From contig OZ024729.1 of NCBI GenBank assembly GCA_964016875.1, positions 24,200,494-24,264,493 of the forward strand: a stretch of DNA of 64,000 nt, written 5' to 3'. This document shows positions 32,891-44,983 of the stretch, piece after piece. The notes below the pieces were generated by a model that worked only from the letters and a program-made list of their open reading frames with translations, had not been told where the DNA came from and searched no databases. Position numbers and translations under genes: made by a program. This stretch comes from Fallopia convolvulus (lineage: Eukaryota > Streptophyta > Magnoliopsida > Caryophyllales > Polygonaceae). The first letter of the stretch is position 1; the number at the start of each line of letters is the position of its first letter.

Positions 32891-35800
32891 ATGAAGAGAG
32901 CTTCCATGGCAGACTCTCCTTCACGTTCATTCATCTCGCTTCATACATTGTTCATCGCAATTCTCTTTGCTTCTTCCATCAATGGCGAATTCCACAAACA
33001 CGAGCAATCGAATCTCAGCTGGTTACTTACTACTACCTCTGCTTCCAACTGAAATCAGTTTCTTATAGATAATAAAATATATGTGATTCAGTTGTAGAAC
33101 AAACACATGCATTTCTTGTTAAGCATTTGGATCTCCAACGTTTCTTCTTTTTCAGGGTTGAACAACAGTTGCATACCCTGAAGAGCAATTACTCATCAAT
33201 GGCGAAAAGGTCAGTTCCCTCCTTCCACTACTTGAATCAACATTTACTCATCATGCTAGTATTGTTCTTCTATTTCCATGCCAGTATTAATTGTTTACTG
33301 ATACACACCTAAAACAGTTGAAATTTTTTAATTGCATTAGTCTTTTTCCTTTCCTATTTAGGCCATCTCATATCCTGTGGCCGTATACTCAAAATTTGGC
33401 ACATTTAATGCTTATACATTCCTGTTTTTTTTTTCCAACTTTTGCAGAGCTAAGGAGGTAGAATTGCAGAATCTGCAGGAAGATGTTATTGGCCATGAAG
33501 ACTTTGCAATGGCGGTTCATGAGTAAGTATTGTACTACCAAACTCACTTCTTTAGGTCCACATGATATATCTATCTGTTTCACCTCTATTTATTAATTGC
33601 AATAGCCGTTGCCGTACTCATTCAATACAAAGTTACATTGACACGTATATATACCTGTTGTCTACAATACAATGACCTATCTGCAATATGAAAAATAATT
33701 GCTTCATGTAAGTCAGTTAATAAAATCTCAACTTTGATTATATTGCTCTATACATAACGTGGCATTTAATGATTTCACATGACCAAATCACCACACCCAA
33801 ACATGCCATTTTCTTGCACATTTTCGGGTACAAACAAGGGCTCAAAGTGTAATTTTAGCGCTATTCAGCTTTCAATTCTTAGCGCTCAATTTTTGCTTGT
33901 TTTCGTATATAAGTAGTCAAAATTTTAACATAATAGCTATGCACACCCCAACTAAAAGTAAATGAAATTACAAAGTGTAATTTATTTTAAGACGGTAGTT
34001 ACTGTTTAGATCTCTATCTAATCATGCAAGGGCACGTGACGTTCTCCCAATTCAGATTTGGGGAAAAAGATTTCTATACAAATTTGTTTTTTAAGGGCAG
34101 TGAAGGTGACAAATACTGACAATTCAAGTGGTCGCCCATTGGCTATCATGAATGAGATCGACATACCCCTATCTAATATTAATTGCACAGGCTGATGATA
34201 ATAGATTTGGCTCCACCGACACTCACAAATATTCATACAGATTTCATCAATGCTTAGGTTACACTTGTTTATTTAATTCACCGCCATCATCTACTTACTA
34301 CATTTATAGCATATTGTTTGGTAGCAATATTGCTAATGTGATTTACTAGCTAGGTTTATGAATTCCCTTTACAGCTAACTTTAGAAGGTGGTATTCAAAA
34401 GCAAGCCTAGAAATTTCTTTTTTGAGGGTAGATTTTAATTTAGTTACAGCAACAATTGACTGAACAAAACAATAATTGAGTCAATCCAATTTCCGTATCA
34501 TCCGTATCCATCTACCCATACTTGAAGCACATGCTCTCACATCATATGTCCCAGAACACATTATTGTTATTTTGGACTGTATTTCATTATCTGTCCGGTG
34601 TACAACTAAGAATCCTATCCAAGAAACCCCACCTCGATCATACCACATTTAATCAACTACTTTAAAAATGAAGTATGATTAGACCTACTGACACCCTATC
34701 CGAGGACCCCAACTCAACCTTAATTTATTTAACTTAACCTCAAAATTAACTGTGATTTTGAACACTTAATTCATGTGATGTCTACCAATTTAAGTTTGTA
34801 GTAGTACTAAAGTAAGAAAGAACTCATATATATCTTTCTTTAGGAGCATCCACAACAGTACAACCAGGAGGAGTCTAGGCTACTTCTCCTGTGGCACGGG
34901 CAACCCGATCGACGACTGCTGGCGGTGCAACTCCAACTGGCACAAGAACCGAAAACGCCTTGCTGATTGTGCCATCGGGTTTGGTCGCAATGCGGTTGGG
35001 GGGCGTGACGGGCGGTACTATGTTGTCACCGACCCGGGGGACGACGACCCCGTGCACCCGAGACCCGGGACCCTCCGCCACGCTGTCATCCAAGACGAGC
35101 CGCTTTGGATCGTGTTTAAACGCGACATGGTCATCACTCTCAAGCAAGAGCTCATCATGAACAGCTTCAAGACGATCGATGGACGGGGCGCCAACGTTCA
35201 TATTGCTAATGGAGCTTGTATTACTATACAGTATATCACCAATGTGATCATCCATGGAATCAATGTCCATGATTGCAGGCCCACGGGGAATGCTATGGTG
35301 AGGAGCTCGCCTAGTCATTACGGATGGAGAACCATGGCTGATGGAGATGGAATCTCCATTTTCGGGGCTAGTCATATTTGGATTGATCATAACTCTCTTG
35401 CTAGTTGTGCTGATGGGCTTATTGATGCAATCATGGGATCCACGGCAATCACAATCTCAAACAACTACTTCACTCACCACAATGAGGTAATCAATCACTC
35501 CAAATCTGATATCTTTGGTATTGTAACTAAAGAGTCCAAATTGAAGAATGAGTTTTCGTCTTTCTTGGAACCGAAAAAACAGGTGATATTGTTGGGACAT
35601 AGTGACACCTATGCAAGGGATAGGTTAATGCAAGCTACTATCGCCTACAACCATTTCGGTGAGGGTCTTATCCAGAGGATGCCAAGGTAAGAAATTTTTT
35701 GTTTCCCCAAACATTACTCACCTTTGTTAACTGGGGAAAAAAATTACCCTGAAATGCAGGTGTAGGCATGGTAACTTTCATGTCGTAAACAACGACTACA

Positions 35801-36208
35801 CCCACTGGAGAATGTATGCCATTGGCGGAAGTGCAAATCCCACCATTAACAGCCAGGGAAACAGATACCTTGCTCCTAGGAACCCATTTGCAAAACAGGT
35901 CAATTCTACTTTCTGCTCCCTCTACCCCTTCTGTTAAACTCCTCTGATATGAATCTTAATATAAAGTGTTGTGCTGTGCTGCGCAGGTGACTAAGAGGGT
36001 GGGAACAAGGCACCGTGCTTGGCAGAGATGGAATTGGAGATCAGATGGAGATTTGTTGCTTAATGGAGCATACTTTACTCCATCAGGAAGAGGATCAGGA
36101 GCTAGCTATGCTAGAGCATCTAGCTTAGCTGCCAAACCATCGACGTGGGTTGGCTCTTTGACATCAGATTCAGGTGCTCTTAGTTGTCGTCATGGTCGTT
36201 TGTGCTAG
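32891..36208 (+). CDS. Pectate lyase (polysaccharide lyase family 1), seven exons
   Basis: A secreted enzyme that cleaves pectate by Ca2+-dependent beta-elimination, loosening the cell wall. Exons: 32891-33021, 33156-33209, 33448-33522, 34844-35486, 35583-35686, 35760-35898 and 35987-36208. All junctions are GT-AG and in phase, giving 455 aa. The N-terminus has a signal peptide (SFISLHTLFIAILFASSING). The lyase domain starts at SLGYFSCGTGNPIDDCWRC and contains DGDGISIFGASHIWIDHNSL and NYFTHHNE joined to VILLGHSD, then HFGEGLIQRMPRCRHGNFHV and YAIGGSANPTINSQGNRYLA. These are the conserved substrate- and Ca-binding blocks of plant pectate lyases. The 96-bp fourth intron is in frame and stop-free. 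The third intron is long (1321 bp). The gene looks intact. Confidence 0.93.
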
Positions 36209-36952
36209 CTACTTACCTACCCACCAAATCCCTCCATACCCATACATACAAAACAAACCACAAGCTGCTTCGTTTTTTTTTTCCCCATTTCTTACTACTT
36301 GCTCACTAAATAAGGTAAATTTGAGTAAAACAGAATATTCGCTTTCATCATCAAGGTTGTTCTTCATACCCTTGTCATGTAATCAACCTCAAGCTGTTCA
36401 CCTTTTTCACCTGCAATATTCCAAACAAGAGAACTTTTGCTTCTCTCTTTTCTCTACTTGCTCACTAAGATACCTTTTGTTGCCAATCTCCAAATCACTC
36501 CACTTGTTGCTACAAACCTCCATGGCTGCTGCTCTCTTGAGCTTTTCACGTCTACTAGTTTCACCCCTACCCATTTCCCCTAATGTAGATTATTCCCCGG
36601 AAAAAATGAAAAAGAGAATGTAAAGGGGGAAAAGAAGAGGAGAGGAAATTGGATCTTGTTGATGTAAACATTGACTATGGAACTGTATCATCAAAACTGT
36701 AAGAATTCTTACTTTGTATAATTAGCTAAAGAACTCGTCAAAGCTCATACAAATTGATCTTAAGAACTCTTTAAGGGCCATTATTAGTGTGAGACATTTT
36801 TACTAGGACAACGTAGAAACACACAATAAGAGTATGTGAACTACAAATCTTGTGCTATAAGTTATCAGTTCTCAGCTACAAAGTCACCTTTTTTTAGAGG
36901 GAACAATGATAAAAACATGTTAATCCATAACCTAGTATCAAGAAGACTAAAA
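36209..36952 (+). other. 3' UTR of the pectate lyase and short intergenic space
   Basis: T/C-rich sequence after the stop. No independent gene is supported. The next gene converges from the other strand. Confidence 0.4.
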
Positions 36953-39263
36953 TCATAAAGGAGTACCTGTTCCACTTCTAACTTCCGTTGGGCTATACAA
37001 GGCAGATCTGTTTCTTGGTCTATTCTCCTCCAACTGCTTCACAACTTCATCCATTGTAGGCCTAACAGCAGGAACAGGAGCACAACATCCCATTGCAAGC
37101 TTCAAAGCCTGAACCAACCCGTCTTCCATTGGACTTCTAATCCCCTTCAAAACTTCAAAATCAAAAACCTCCAATGTCGTTTCCTCTAAAACTGCCGCCT
37201 TCACCATTGAGGGTAAATCCAAGAAATCACGGCTTCTGCTGTCTTTTCCAGGCTTCTTCCCTATCAAGATCTCCAAAAGCAATATGCCGAATGCGTAAAC
37301 ATCTGTCCTAGAATTGCAATTCTTCATCTTTTGAAGCTCAGGAGCCTTGTAGCCATCTGCCTTTGCTTGGGTCAATAGATCATCAGCTACATCAGGGAGC
37401 ATTAGTTTGTCCAGTCCAAATTCAGTAAGCCTGGACACAAAGAAGTCGTCCACAAGAACGTTCTTGGACCTGACATTTCCATGAGTTATTGGTGTCTCAA
37501 GTCCTGTATGAAGGTATGCTAGTCCTCTGGCTATGCAAAGTGCAACTTTGTGACGTCTTGCCCATGTCAGCACCGGCTTTCCAGCCTTGTTTTCTGGTTT
37601 TGATCAAACATGTCGTCACAAAATGGTTATGAGTAATTCAAGAGGTTTACTGTTAGAACCCTAAAAAATGAAAGTAAAGGGATAGAATTCTCATAGAAAG
37701 AATCTCGCTAAACATGGAAATATATTCACCTACTTGTCAAATGCATTGTATGAAAGCAAAATGATTTATCAGTTATGACTCTCATTAGAGTTCTAAAAAT
37801 CAGATTTCCACATTAGGCCAGATACAGAGCAATGAAGAACATAGGAGAAATCACAACAAAGTAATAAAAGATGGTAGCCAACTCTTACCATGTAGAAGCT
37901 CATCAAGTGTTCTATGTGGGAAGTGATCATAAATCAGCAACTTCTCACCTCTCTTCCCTTGATAGAAAGCTCTTAAAGGAACCAGATTCTCATGACGAAC
38001 GCGTCCCAGCTGCTTTATAACAGGCAAACACAAATTCCTATCCTTACAGCTCCCTTCCCTTAACAATCTCAATGCAATGCTTCCTCCATCGGCTAGCTTC
38101 GCCTTGTACGAAGTTCCATAGCAAGTTTTTTCAATAACCTGTCCAGTAGCATTCAACACATCTTCTAATGTCAGATGCTCCCCTCCCTGAAACACAAGAA
38201 GCTTCCCTTCACCAAACTCATCCTCTTCATAACCTTCCTCTATCGCCTCTTCGTCTTCGTTCTTATGCTTCCTCTTATTCTGCAAAAATCCAATCAATAA
38301 TGATGCTGCAACCACCACTGCAGTCATCAAACCAATAACAATCCCAGCAACCGCCCCCGAGCTCAATTTAGAATCACCATTGCAACTCCTCAAAGGATAC
38401 CCACATAAAGAAGGACTGTTCCCTTCAAAAGCCTCCACTCCAAACTTAGTTTCTCCAAAATTTGGTAACAAACCACTAAGGTTGTTGTAAGATAAGTTCA
38501 ACTTTTCAAGCTTCAAATCAGTTATGCCGATGGGAAGACTACCATTAAGCAAATTATGACTAAGATCAAGCTCTTGGATATTCCTAAACCTAGTTACAAA
38601 TTCAGGGAAACCCCCAGAGAACTTGTTTTCACCTAGGTCAAGAGCCTTGAGATCATCACAAGTAGAATTGGGCAATGCAGGATCAGGCAGAGAACCAGTT
38701 AGAGAATTTCCATGGAGGTTAAGTGAAGCAAGGCGATCACAGAGGTTCCAAATGGAAGGGAAGAGGGGCCCACTTAATAAATTGTGACCTAAATCAATAT
38801 CAGAAAGTGAAGAGCTATAGCCCAGTTCCAATGGCACAGACCCAGAAAGAGAATTGAAGCTCAAATAAAGGGATTGAAGTGCAGAAAGCTCACCAAATTC
38901 TCTTGGGATAGAGCCAGAGAGATTAGCAGATGGGAGCTGAAGAGAGAGAATGTGAAGAGACTGGTGTTTGTAAAGAGTGAGATTAGACCACTGAGGAGAG
39001 GAGAGATCTTCACAGTTGAGAAGAGAGCCGTTGGAGAGAACCCATTTGAGGCCTCTCCATTGACAAAGAGGAATGCTTGTGTTCCATGAAGATAACATTA
39101 GGTTGTCTGAATTTCCTTGTAAATTTGGCTTGATTTTGTACAAGAGAAGCTCAATGTCTGTGAGAGAAGAAGGTGGGTTTAGGGAGAGGGTTTTGGTGGC
39201 TAAGAGTGTGAAAACACAGAAGATAGAGATGTGGAGAAGACAAATGGGGCTCCAAACCGCCAT
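36953..39263 (-). CDS. TMKL1: TMKL1-like leucine-rich-repeat receptor pseudokinase
   Basis: Two exons (39263-37889 and 37593-36953) join in phase to give 671 aa, close to the length of the Arabidopsis protein. The start MAVWSPICLLHISIF is preferred over an upstream Met because it opens a signal peptide. Then come an LRR N-cap (SSWNTSIPLCQWRGLKW), about six LRRs (for example LQLPSANLSGSIPREFGEL), one membrane helix (VAGIVIGLMTAVVVAASLLI), an acidic juxtamembrane segment and a kinase-like domain. Catalytic residues are lost: the Lys site reads SIALRLL, the HRD site HGNVRSKN and the DFG site EFGLD. It should therefore bind partners or signal without phosphotransfer. It is expected at the plasma membrane. 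No breaks are seen. Confidence 0.93.
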
Positions 39264-41177
39264 TGGAAGAGCTTGGCAGAGGAAGAACAGGACCAAGAGA
39301 AATTGATTTGGCCTAAAGCATGTCAAAAAGAGAGAGCTTATAGAAAGATAAAGTGAGGAAGTCTTCAGTGGAGTGTGAAAGATCAAGAGATGAAGTTTTT
39401 TTTTTTTTATCTTGTGCGTCTCTCTTTTCAATTTTTGCTCTTCTGGTGAAAGTGTCCAAAGTGACAGAGACTCACACGCTCCCTCTGTTGTAGTCTGCTG
39501 TGCGAGTGACAATTTCCACTCCAAGTTCAACAAGTGGTCTGATTTGATAATTATTGGGTCCCTTCTAATGAAGAAAATCCTTCACAGATTCCTTTTCCGA
39601 AGAAGAACGCCGTATAATTCTCTACAGTATTTCTCAAGTGGGATTAATTTAAGGATAAGCTGTGTCAACTGCCAAGCATTTGTAATCTGTTTCGTAACCA
39701 TGCTTGCCATATACTACTAATCAAAATAGTTAATACTCTGTAGAGGCAATTTCCTGATGGTGGTAATTATTGCCAGTCTATTTATGTCTAGCTGCATCTA
39801 CACTGTAGTACCACCATGTCAGATACTAAACGTTGGAAGTCACATATAGTTTATGCATTCACATTCAAATAGAATATTCTGTATTATATAATACATTATT
39901 ACTCCTACTCAATAGTACTGCTATTAGTTAACTATACTTACTTGTAATCAACTTTGTTATTAAGGTAAACTAATTAAATAGCACGCCCACTTTGATAGCC
40001 ATCTCATGGAACTTTTTCCGACTTTACCGTTGAAAAAGCTCTCCTCCGCTGCGGGGTCCACCGCCCATTTCTTCAAAGCGTTGATCTAAATTCTTTTCCC
40101 CTTGTTAAACAATTGAAAACGGAATGATTACTGCTTAGGTTTGGTGGAGATCAAGATAGATTCTCTCTTGTTTTCCACATCTACCCTTATCTTGATTAGA
40201 TTGTGGGAGCTTTTGAAGTCAAATTGAAAAGAAGTGATATTAATGCTTGATAGCATGCTGAATGCGACCGGCACACTTGTCAAGCAACAAGGATTCAGAG
40301 TTAGACAAACAATGTGTTATCATGTGTCAACTCAAACTTCACTTGTAAATTTAATCATTTCGTTTATAGGTAATGGAATTCAACAATTTTCATTAACCTA
40401 GGGATGTTGCACTGCCAAGGTCAAGTAAACCTACAATGGATTGCAGGCAAGGGTGACAGTGAGGCTGAGTGAGATGAGTAACCAAAAAAAAACATGTTGC
40501 AATAAGGAGAAGCATATTTTGTAAGAGGGTGGACCATTCTAGACAGCCATTCTGCATTATAATTTGTCCTTACATTTTGTCCTCCCAACAACTAGTAATT
40601 TTTTTCAACATTTTTGACTGCCTGTCTTCCTTCCATTCTCTTTTCTTAACTACACAGGTTTCAAAATTATGAAACCTCATCTATCACAAAAGTTTATATT
40701 CAATACTCCTATAAGACTTCAATTTTGAGTTGGACTAGTATTTTGGTGGCCTGTCCCACTATCTTTCATAAAAAAGAGGAAGAATCCCAACTTGTATAGC
40801 AGCAACAATATATAACAGAAAACTTCTCATGCACATTCACCTACTAGTAAAATAGTAGGTTATTTGCTAACAGAACAAATTAACAACACATTTGCTAATT
40901 GAAGAAGATGCCTAACACAGTAACACATGTTAAAGGCCAAAAGTGAAAGAGTCCGGCCTGGAGCTCAATTTTAGATTGTGGCATGAATTCATCATTGTCT
41001 CATAAACTAAATTCTACACTTGTCATTCCAACTAAATTTGTATCAAAAGAATATAGAAAAGGCTAGATAGATTTATACGTCAAGAATAGAACACAACTTC
41101 AACTTCATCTCAATAAAAGATGAGAAATCTGTACCAATGTCCGCTCAACAACTTAAGACCCGGTGCTCCCCTATAGG
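39264..41177. other. Upstream region of TMKL1 and intergenic space
   Basis: The segment 39264-39500 is the TMKL1 leader/promoter side. It includes an A-run on the minus strand (39395-39407) and CT-rich tracts. The rest is AT-rich, with no gene or repeat end that I can support. Confidence 0.4.
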
Positions 41178-42516
41178 CTACTTGTATTTATCCATGATTC
41201 TTTTTGCTTCTTCTACAGCGTCATCTGCAGATTTCGCATCCACATCTGTTTTTGTGCCTTTATCCTTGTTTAGAGCTAGATATATGAAATATATAAATCC
41301 CATTGTGCCCTGACCAATTGACACAGATGAATTGCAGCGTCAAAGCTTAGTCTTTGCATCCCTCGGAGGTCCAAACACATCAAAAGAAAGTATCCATATA
41401 ATATATTACAGTGACAAGATACCAATGCAAAGATGTGGTAAATTGGCTTTCGTCAACAAGAAAAGTGAAGAATGGATTGAACATACCAATGCAAAGAGAG
41501 CTGTTGATATGAATGATTTCAGAACAAACAAGGACACGGCTACAGCAGCAACCGTCACAGACACTCTTGCAATTGGTCTAGGGACAGATTCCTGAAAATA
41601 AATCGAATTTCTATAAATGCTGACAGTAGACTATAATAAAAAAATGAGATTTACCCTCACACCTCATTTACAGTAGAGAAAAGCAGAAATAAGAGGGCAT
41701 CAAAATGGTGTATGAAGGTGCTTACTGGAACAAGGTTAGTTCCTGCCTCAACTCCATCTTTTCCAACTTTCAGAGCTGTTTGAAGCACTGTTTTCAGGAA
41801 CCAAATAGTATATAATAAGGATACTAGACATTGGTGATGTAATAAGCAAACATCAATTTTTTGTATTTTCTTTTTGATGTAAAACATAGATGCTTTCCTT
41901 ACTGATTTTGATGCATTTTTTTAATCTTTGGCATAGCCTACCACTAAGATATTAATCCCAAGAAAACATCAGAAATGGAAACTCACTATGACCAACTGAA
42001 CAAGGATCCATCATCAATCATCAAGACTCCATACAAATTACCCAACAGGAACAGCCTATTGGTTGAGAAAATCAATTCAGGTTAACATTCATAATCAGTT
42101 TTGTGAAAGCCTAATTCGAATGAAAAACAAAAGAAATTGCACTTAGAAGATATCAAAATCGACATCCGGGAGAGGGATTCCATTTCCATAGTGTGCGCAC
42201 ATAGCAGCAGCACTAATAAAAAAAAAATTGAACGGATAACATATATAAAATTTAAATGAGATTAGCAACTAAGACAATCCAGAATCAGTAAAGCACCTTG
42301 AAAGATGTTGGACTGGAAGGCGACGACCACGGGGGCGACGCCATTAGTGCGAACTCTGGGTCTCCTACTTCGAAGCTTCGGAAAAACGAATTTGCCCCTC
42401 AAACTGCAAATTGAATTGAAAGAGTGGTACTCAGAGTGAGTGAGAGCGAGACATGGATTACGAGGATAATGCGAAATGGGCCGGAGATAGCTGTGAACCA
42501 CGCTTGAAAACGCCAT
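41178..42516 (-). CDS. Small plastid-targeted membrane protein of unknown function, four exons
   Basis: Exons 42516-42297, 41787-41726, 41591-41487 and 41309-41178 join in phase (GT-AG throughout) to give a 172-aa protein. The first 65 residues are basic, Ser/Arg-rich and lack acids near the start (MAFSSVVHSYLRPISHYPRN), like a chloroplast transit peptide. Mature part: VLQTALKVGKDGVEAGTNLV, then VPRPIARVSVTVAAVAVSLF. One or two membrane helices lie between about residues 105 and 150 (FVLKSFISTALFAL and MGFIYFIYLAL). The C-terminal tail is charged and ends DDAVEEAKRIMDKYK. I do not recognise a named family. The modular phase-matched exons and intact frame argue for a real gene. The transit peptide assignment is inference. 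Confidence 0.78.
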
Positions 42517-42770
42517 CAATGGCGAATTTTTTTTTCTTAACAATGGGAAATTTTTATTCTTGACCTATTTTTCGAAGAAAGAAGAGAACCTCATAAATTT
42601 CCAAGATATTGGACCGGCACGGACCCCTGCCCAGATTATTTTCCTCTGATTAATCGTTTTAACTTTTGACCCAATTTTTGAAAATAATTAGTTGAATTTT
42701 CGTGGTAGGTAAGAATTTATTTATTTTTTGCATAAATAAAATATTGTTAAAATTTGTCTAATAAATAAAG

Positions 42771-43723
42771 GGAAATGCTATACATCACACTATTTTACTA
42801 AACTTCACGCTCTAAAATTACCTTAATAACCTTTTCTTAAAATATAATAAAAAAAATAAATAATATAATATATTAAAATATTTTGTTAAATTCTTAACCA
42901 TTCACAAATCTAATTTAACAGTACACTCTTTATTTCTAAACGAGCCCATCACCATCGACTCCACATCAGACACGGTGATGACAAATCTAGCCTCGACTCC
43001 ATCCTCACCTCTCCCCCATGATTATCCATTCAAACTTACTCTGATCTCAATCTATCTTCTTAGCTTTAATGGATGTATAATTGAAATTGATCTCAATCTA
43101 ACATTAAGCTTGGATACCTACGAACATGTAGATAAAGCAATTGCGGTAAATAATAATTGTACAAGCTCTTCATTGACTCTCAGTACGTGGAGATGCTATC
43201 AAGTGTTTGAAACTGTTTTACTTAAAATTTAAAATTTTAGATCATTGTACTTTGTAAGACAATTTTCTCAATAGAAACTGTTAAATTTCTTTTGAAGGTT
43301 TAGGTTTCTTCATAGCTCCGTTAGGGTTATTAAAGTAGGAAAAACCTCCATTAAATAAAGATGAACGTTATATTAAATCTTATATAAAAAAATTTAAAGA
43401 TTTTTTGTGCAGATTTTGTTTCAAGGTAAATTATATTATAATCTCCTATAAGAATATTCTCTTAAAATTACATTTCAAAATAATAGAAAAATATACATAT
43501 AAGAATCAAAGTAAATCAAGAGGAAAATAATGTCATATATAATGTCCTAATTTGCCATGAAACAGTGATCATTGTTTGGAGATTTTATTAGGATCTTTAC
43601 AAGGTAAATTATCTTCTTTAAAGATATTAGGATCTTTCTAAAATTAAATTAGGGGGTTTATGGTGAAAACAATGAGAAAATGTGAAGTGAAGTGAATTTT
43701 TAGTGTGATGTACAGCAGTTATG
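42771..43723. mobile_element. Candidate MULE-like MITE (953 bp)
   Basis: The ends share an inverted match GCTATACATCACACT (left, from 42777) and GCTGTACATCACACT (right, reverse complement). The flanks TAAATAAAG (42762-42770) and TAAATAAAT (43724-43732) would be a 9-bp duplication with one mismatch, as for Mutator-like elements. The interior (42950-43230) is less AT-rich and has a short open frame, without a recognisable domain. Confidence 0.5.
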
Positions 43724-44141
43724 TAAATAAATGGTTAAATTTTTAAATTTTGTTTTATAATCCGGAGTTGTTTTTCTACCATACTAGACTGTGGCGATAT
43801 AAAAATTTGTTGTTGTAGTTCTATAAATTTGGTATCAATTTTTTTTGAGTTGTTTAAATATAAGTTTATTTCAATTCTTTGCACATGTTTTGAAGAGTTG
43901 TATTTTCTTTACTAAATGAAACATATTTGAACCTTGGACATCAAGTCACCACGCTTATTTTACCACATTTTTGAAATCCTTTCGATACATCCAATCCTTT
44001 TCGAGTTTAAAAGGTAAGTCTTTTGATATTGTATCTAACTTTTATGATTATCCCAACCTTGCTACCCAAGCACATGATTATTTTTTACTTTTCTTTTTTT
44101 TCCCTTTTTTCCTCCTTTCGCTTCTCTTGTTTTCTTTATTT
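43724..44141. other. AT-rich intergenic sequence
   Basis: No gene, repeat end or RNA is recognisable. Confidence 0.3.
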
Positions 44142-44600
44142 TTTTTTGATAAGGTAAGAATTCGGATACCAAACATATTTGGTAAACAGAGAGGCCGTTA
44201 GAAAACGGCAGCCGTGAACGGCTAAGAAAGATAAAGCAAGCAGAAAAAGATAAGAAAAGTACAAACTCCGCAAAATAAGAACTAAAGGAGTTTGGGATGG
44301 GGTGAGTAAAGCGCTATAAAATAGCACCGCAGGCAGCATATCGACCCCAACTGGGCGTGCGAAATGGACATTTGACGTTCCCTCCACCGAGATGAAGGAT
44401 CTTCAAAAGCCCCAGAGCACCAAGCGACTTTGCCCAAACCAACTCGGTCCAATGCCAAACTCAGCTCCAATTCCTCGGAAAAAGTACTTATATTAAACCT
44501 CAAGCTATCCTGCACCAAGAAGTCAAACTTACCTTGCATAGCAAGGACTTAATTTATTTAAGAAAATATAAATATATAAAAAAATTTATATTCGTACTCC
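44142..44600 (-). repeat. Possible 3' end of an L1-like LINE
   Basis: On the minus strand the sequence ends CTTACCTTATCA followed by nine A's, as many plant L1 elements do. The 300 bp before it has a coding-like composition but no motif that I can name. No target duplication was found. Confidence 0.35.
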
Positions 44601-44983
44601 AAATGAGACTTGCGGCCCAAGCGTAATGAATTTCGACTTGCGGCCCAAGCACAAAGATTTTCTCGAAAAATACTTTTTTCTAACCTTACTAATCAAAACA
44701 AGCAGGAGTTCAAGCCGAGCGGCGGACGAATCCGACGAATGAGGTCAGGCAAACAAACCGACCAAAGAGAACGGGGAGCGAAAAAACTGAAAGAGGATGG
44801 AGCCATAAGAACAAACCAACAAGTAAACTTACTCACCAAAAGATAGTAAAAAATCAAACAAAGACTATAACCATGTTATCAAAAGGATTGGATAGTCCAA
44901 ACACCACCATTTTTGGTTTCATCAACCTAGGTGGTGCTAAATTTTCTTTGTTCCAGAGAGTTCAGATTTTCTTAAGATGGTTC

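Noticed and set aside
35487..35582. Reading straight through as coding in the pectate lyase
   Set aside because: It has GT-AG borders, and removing it restores the THHNE-VILLGHSD motif conserved in the family.
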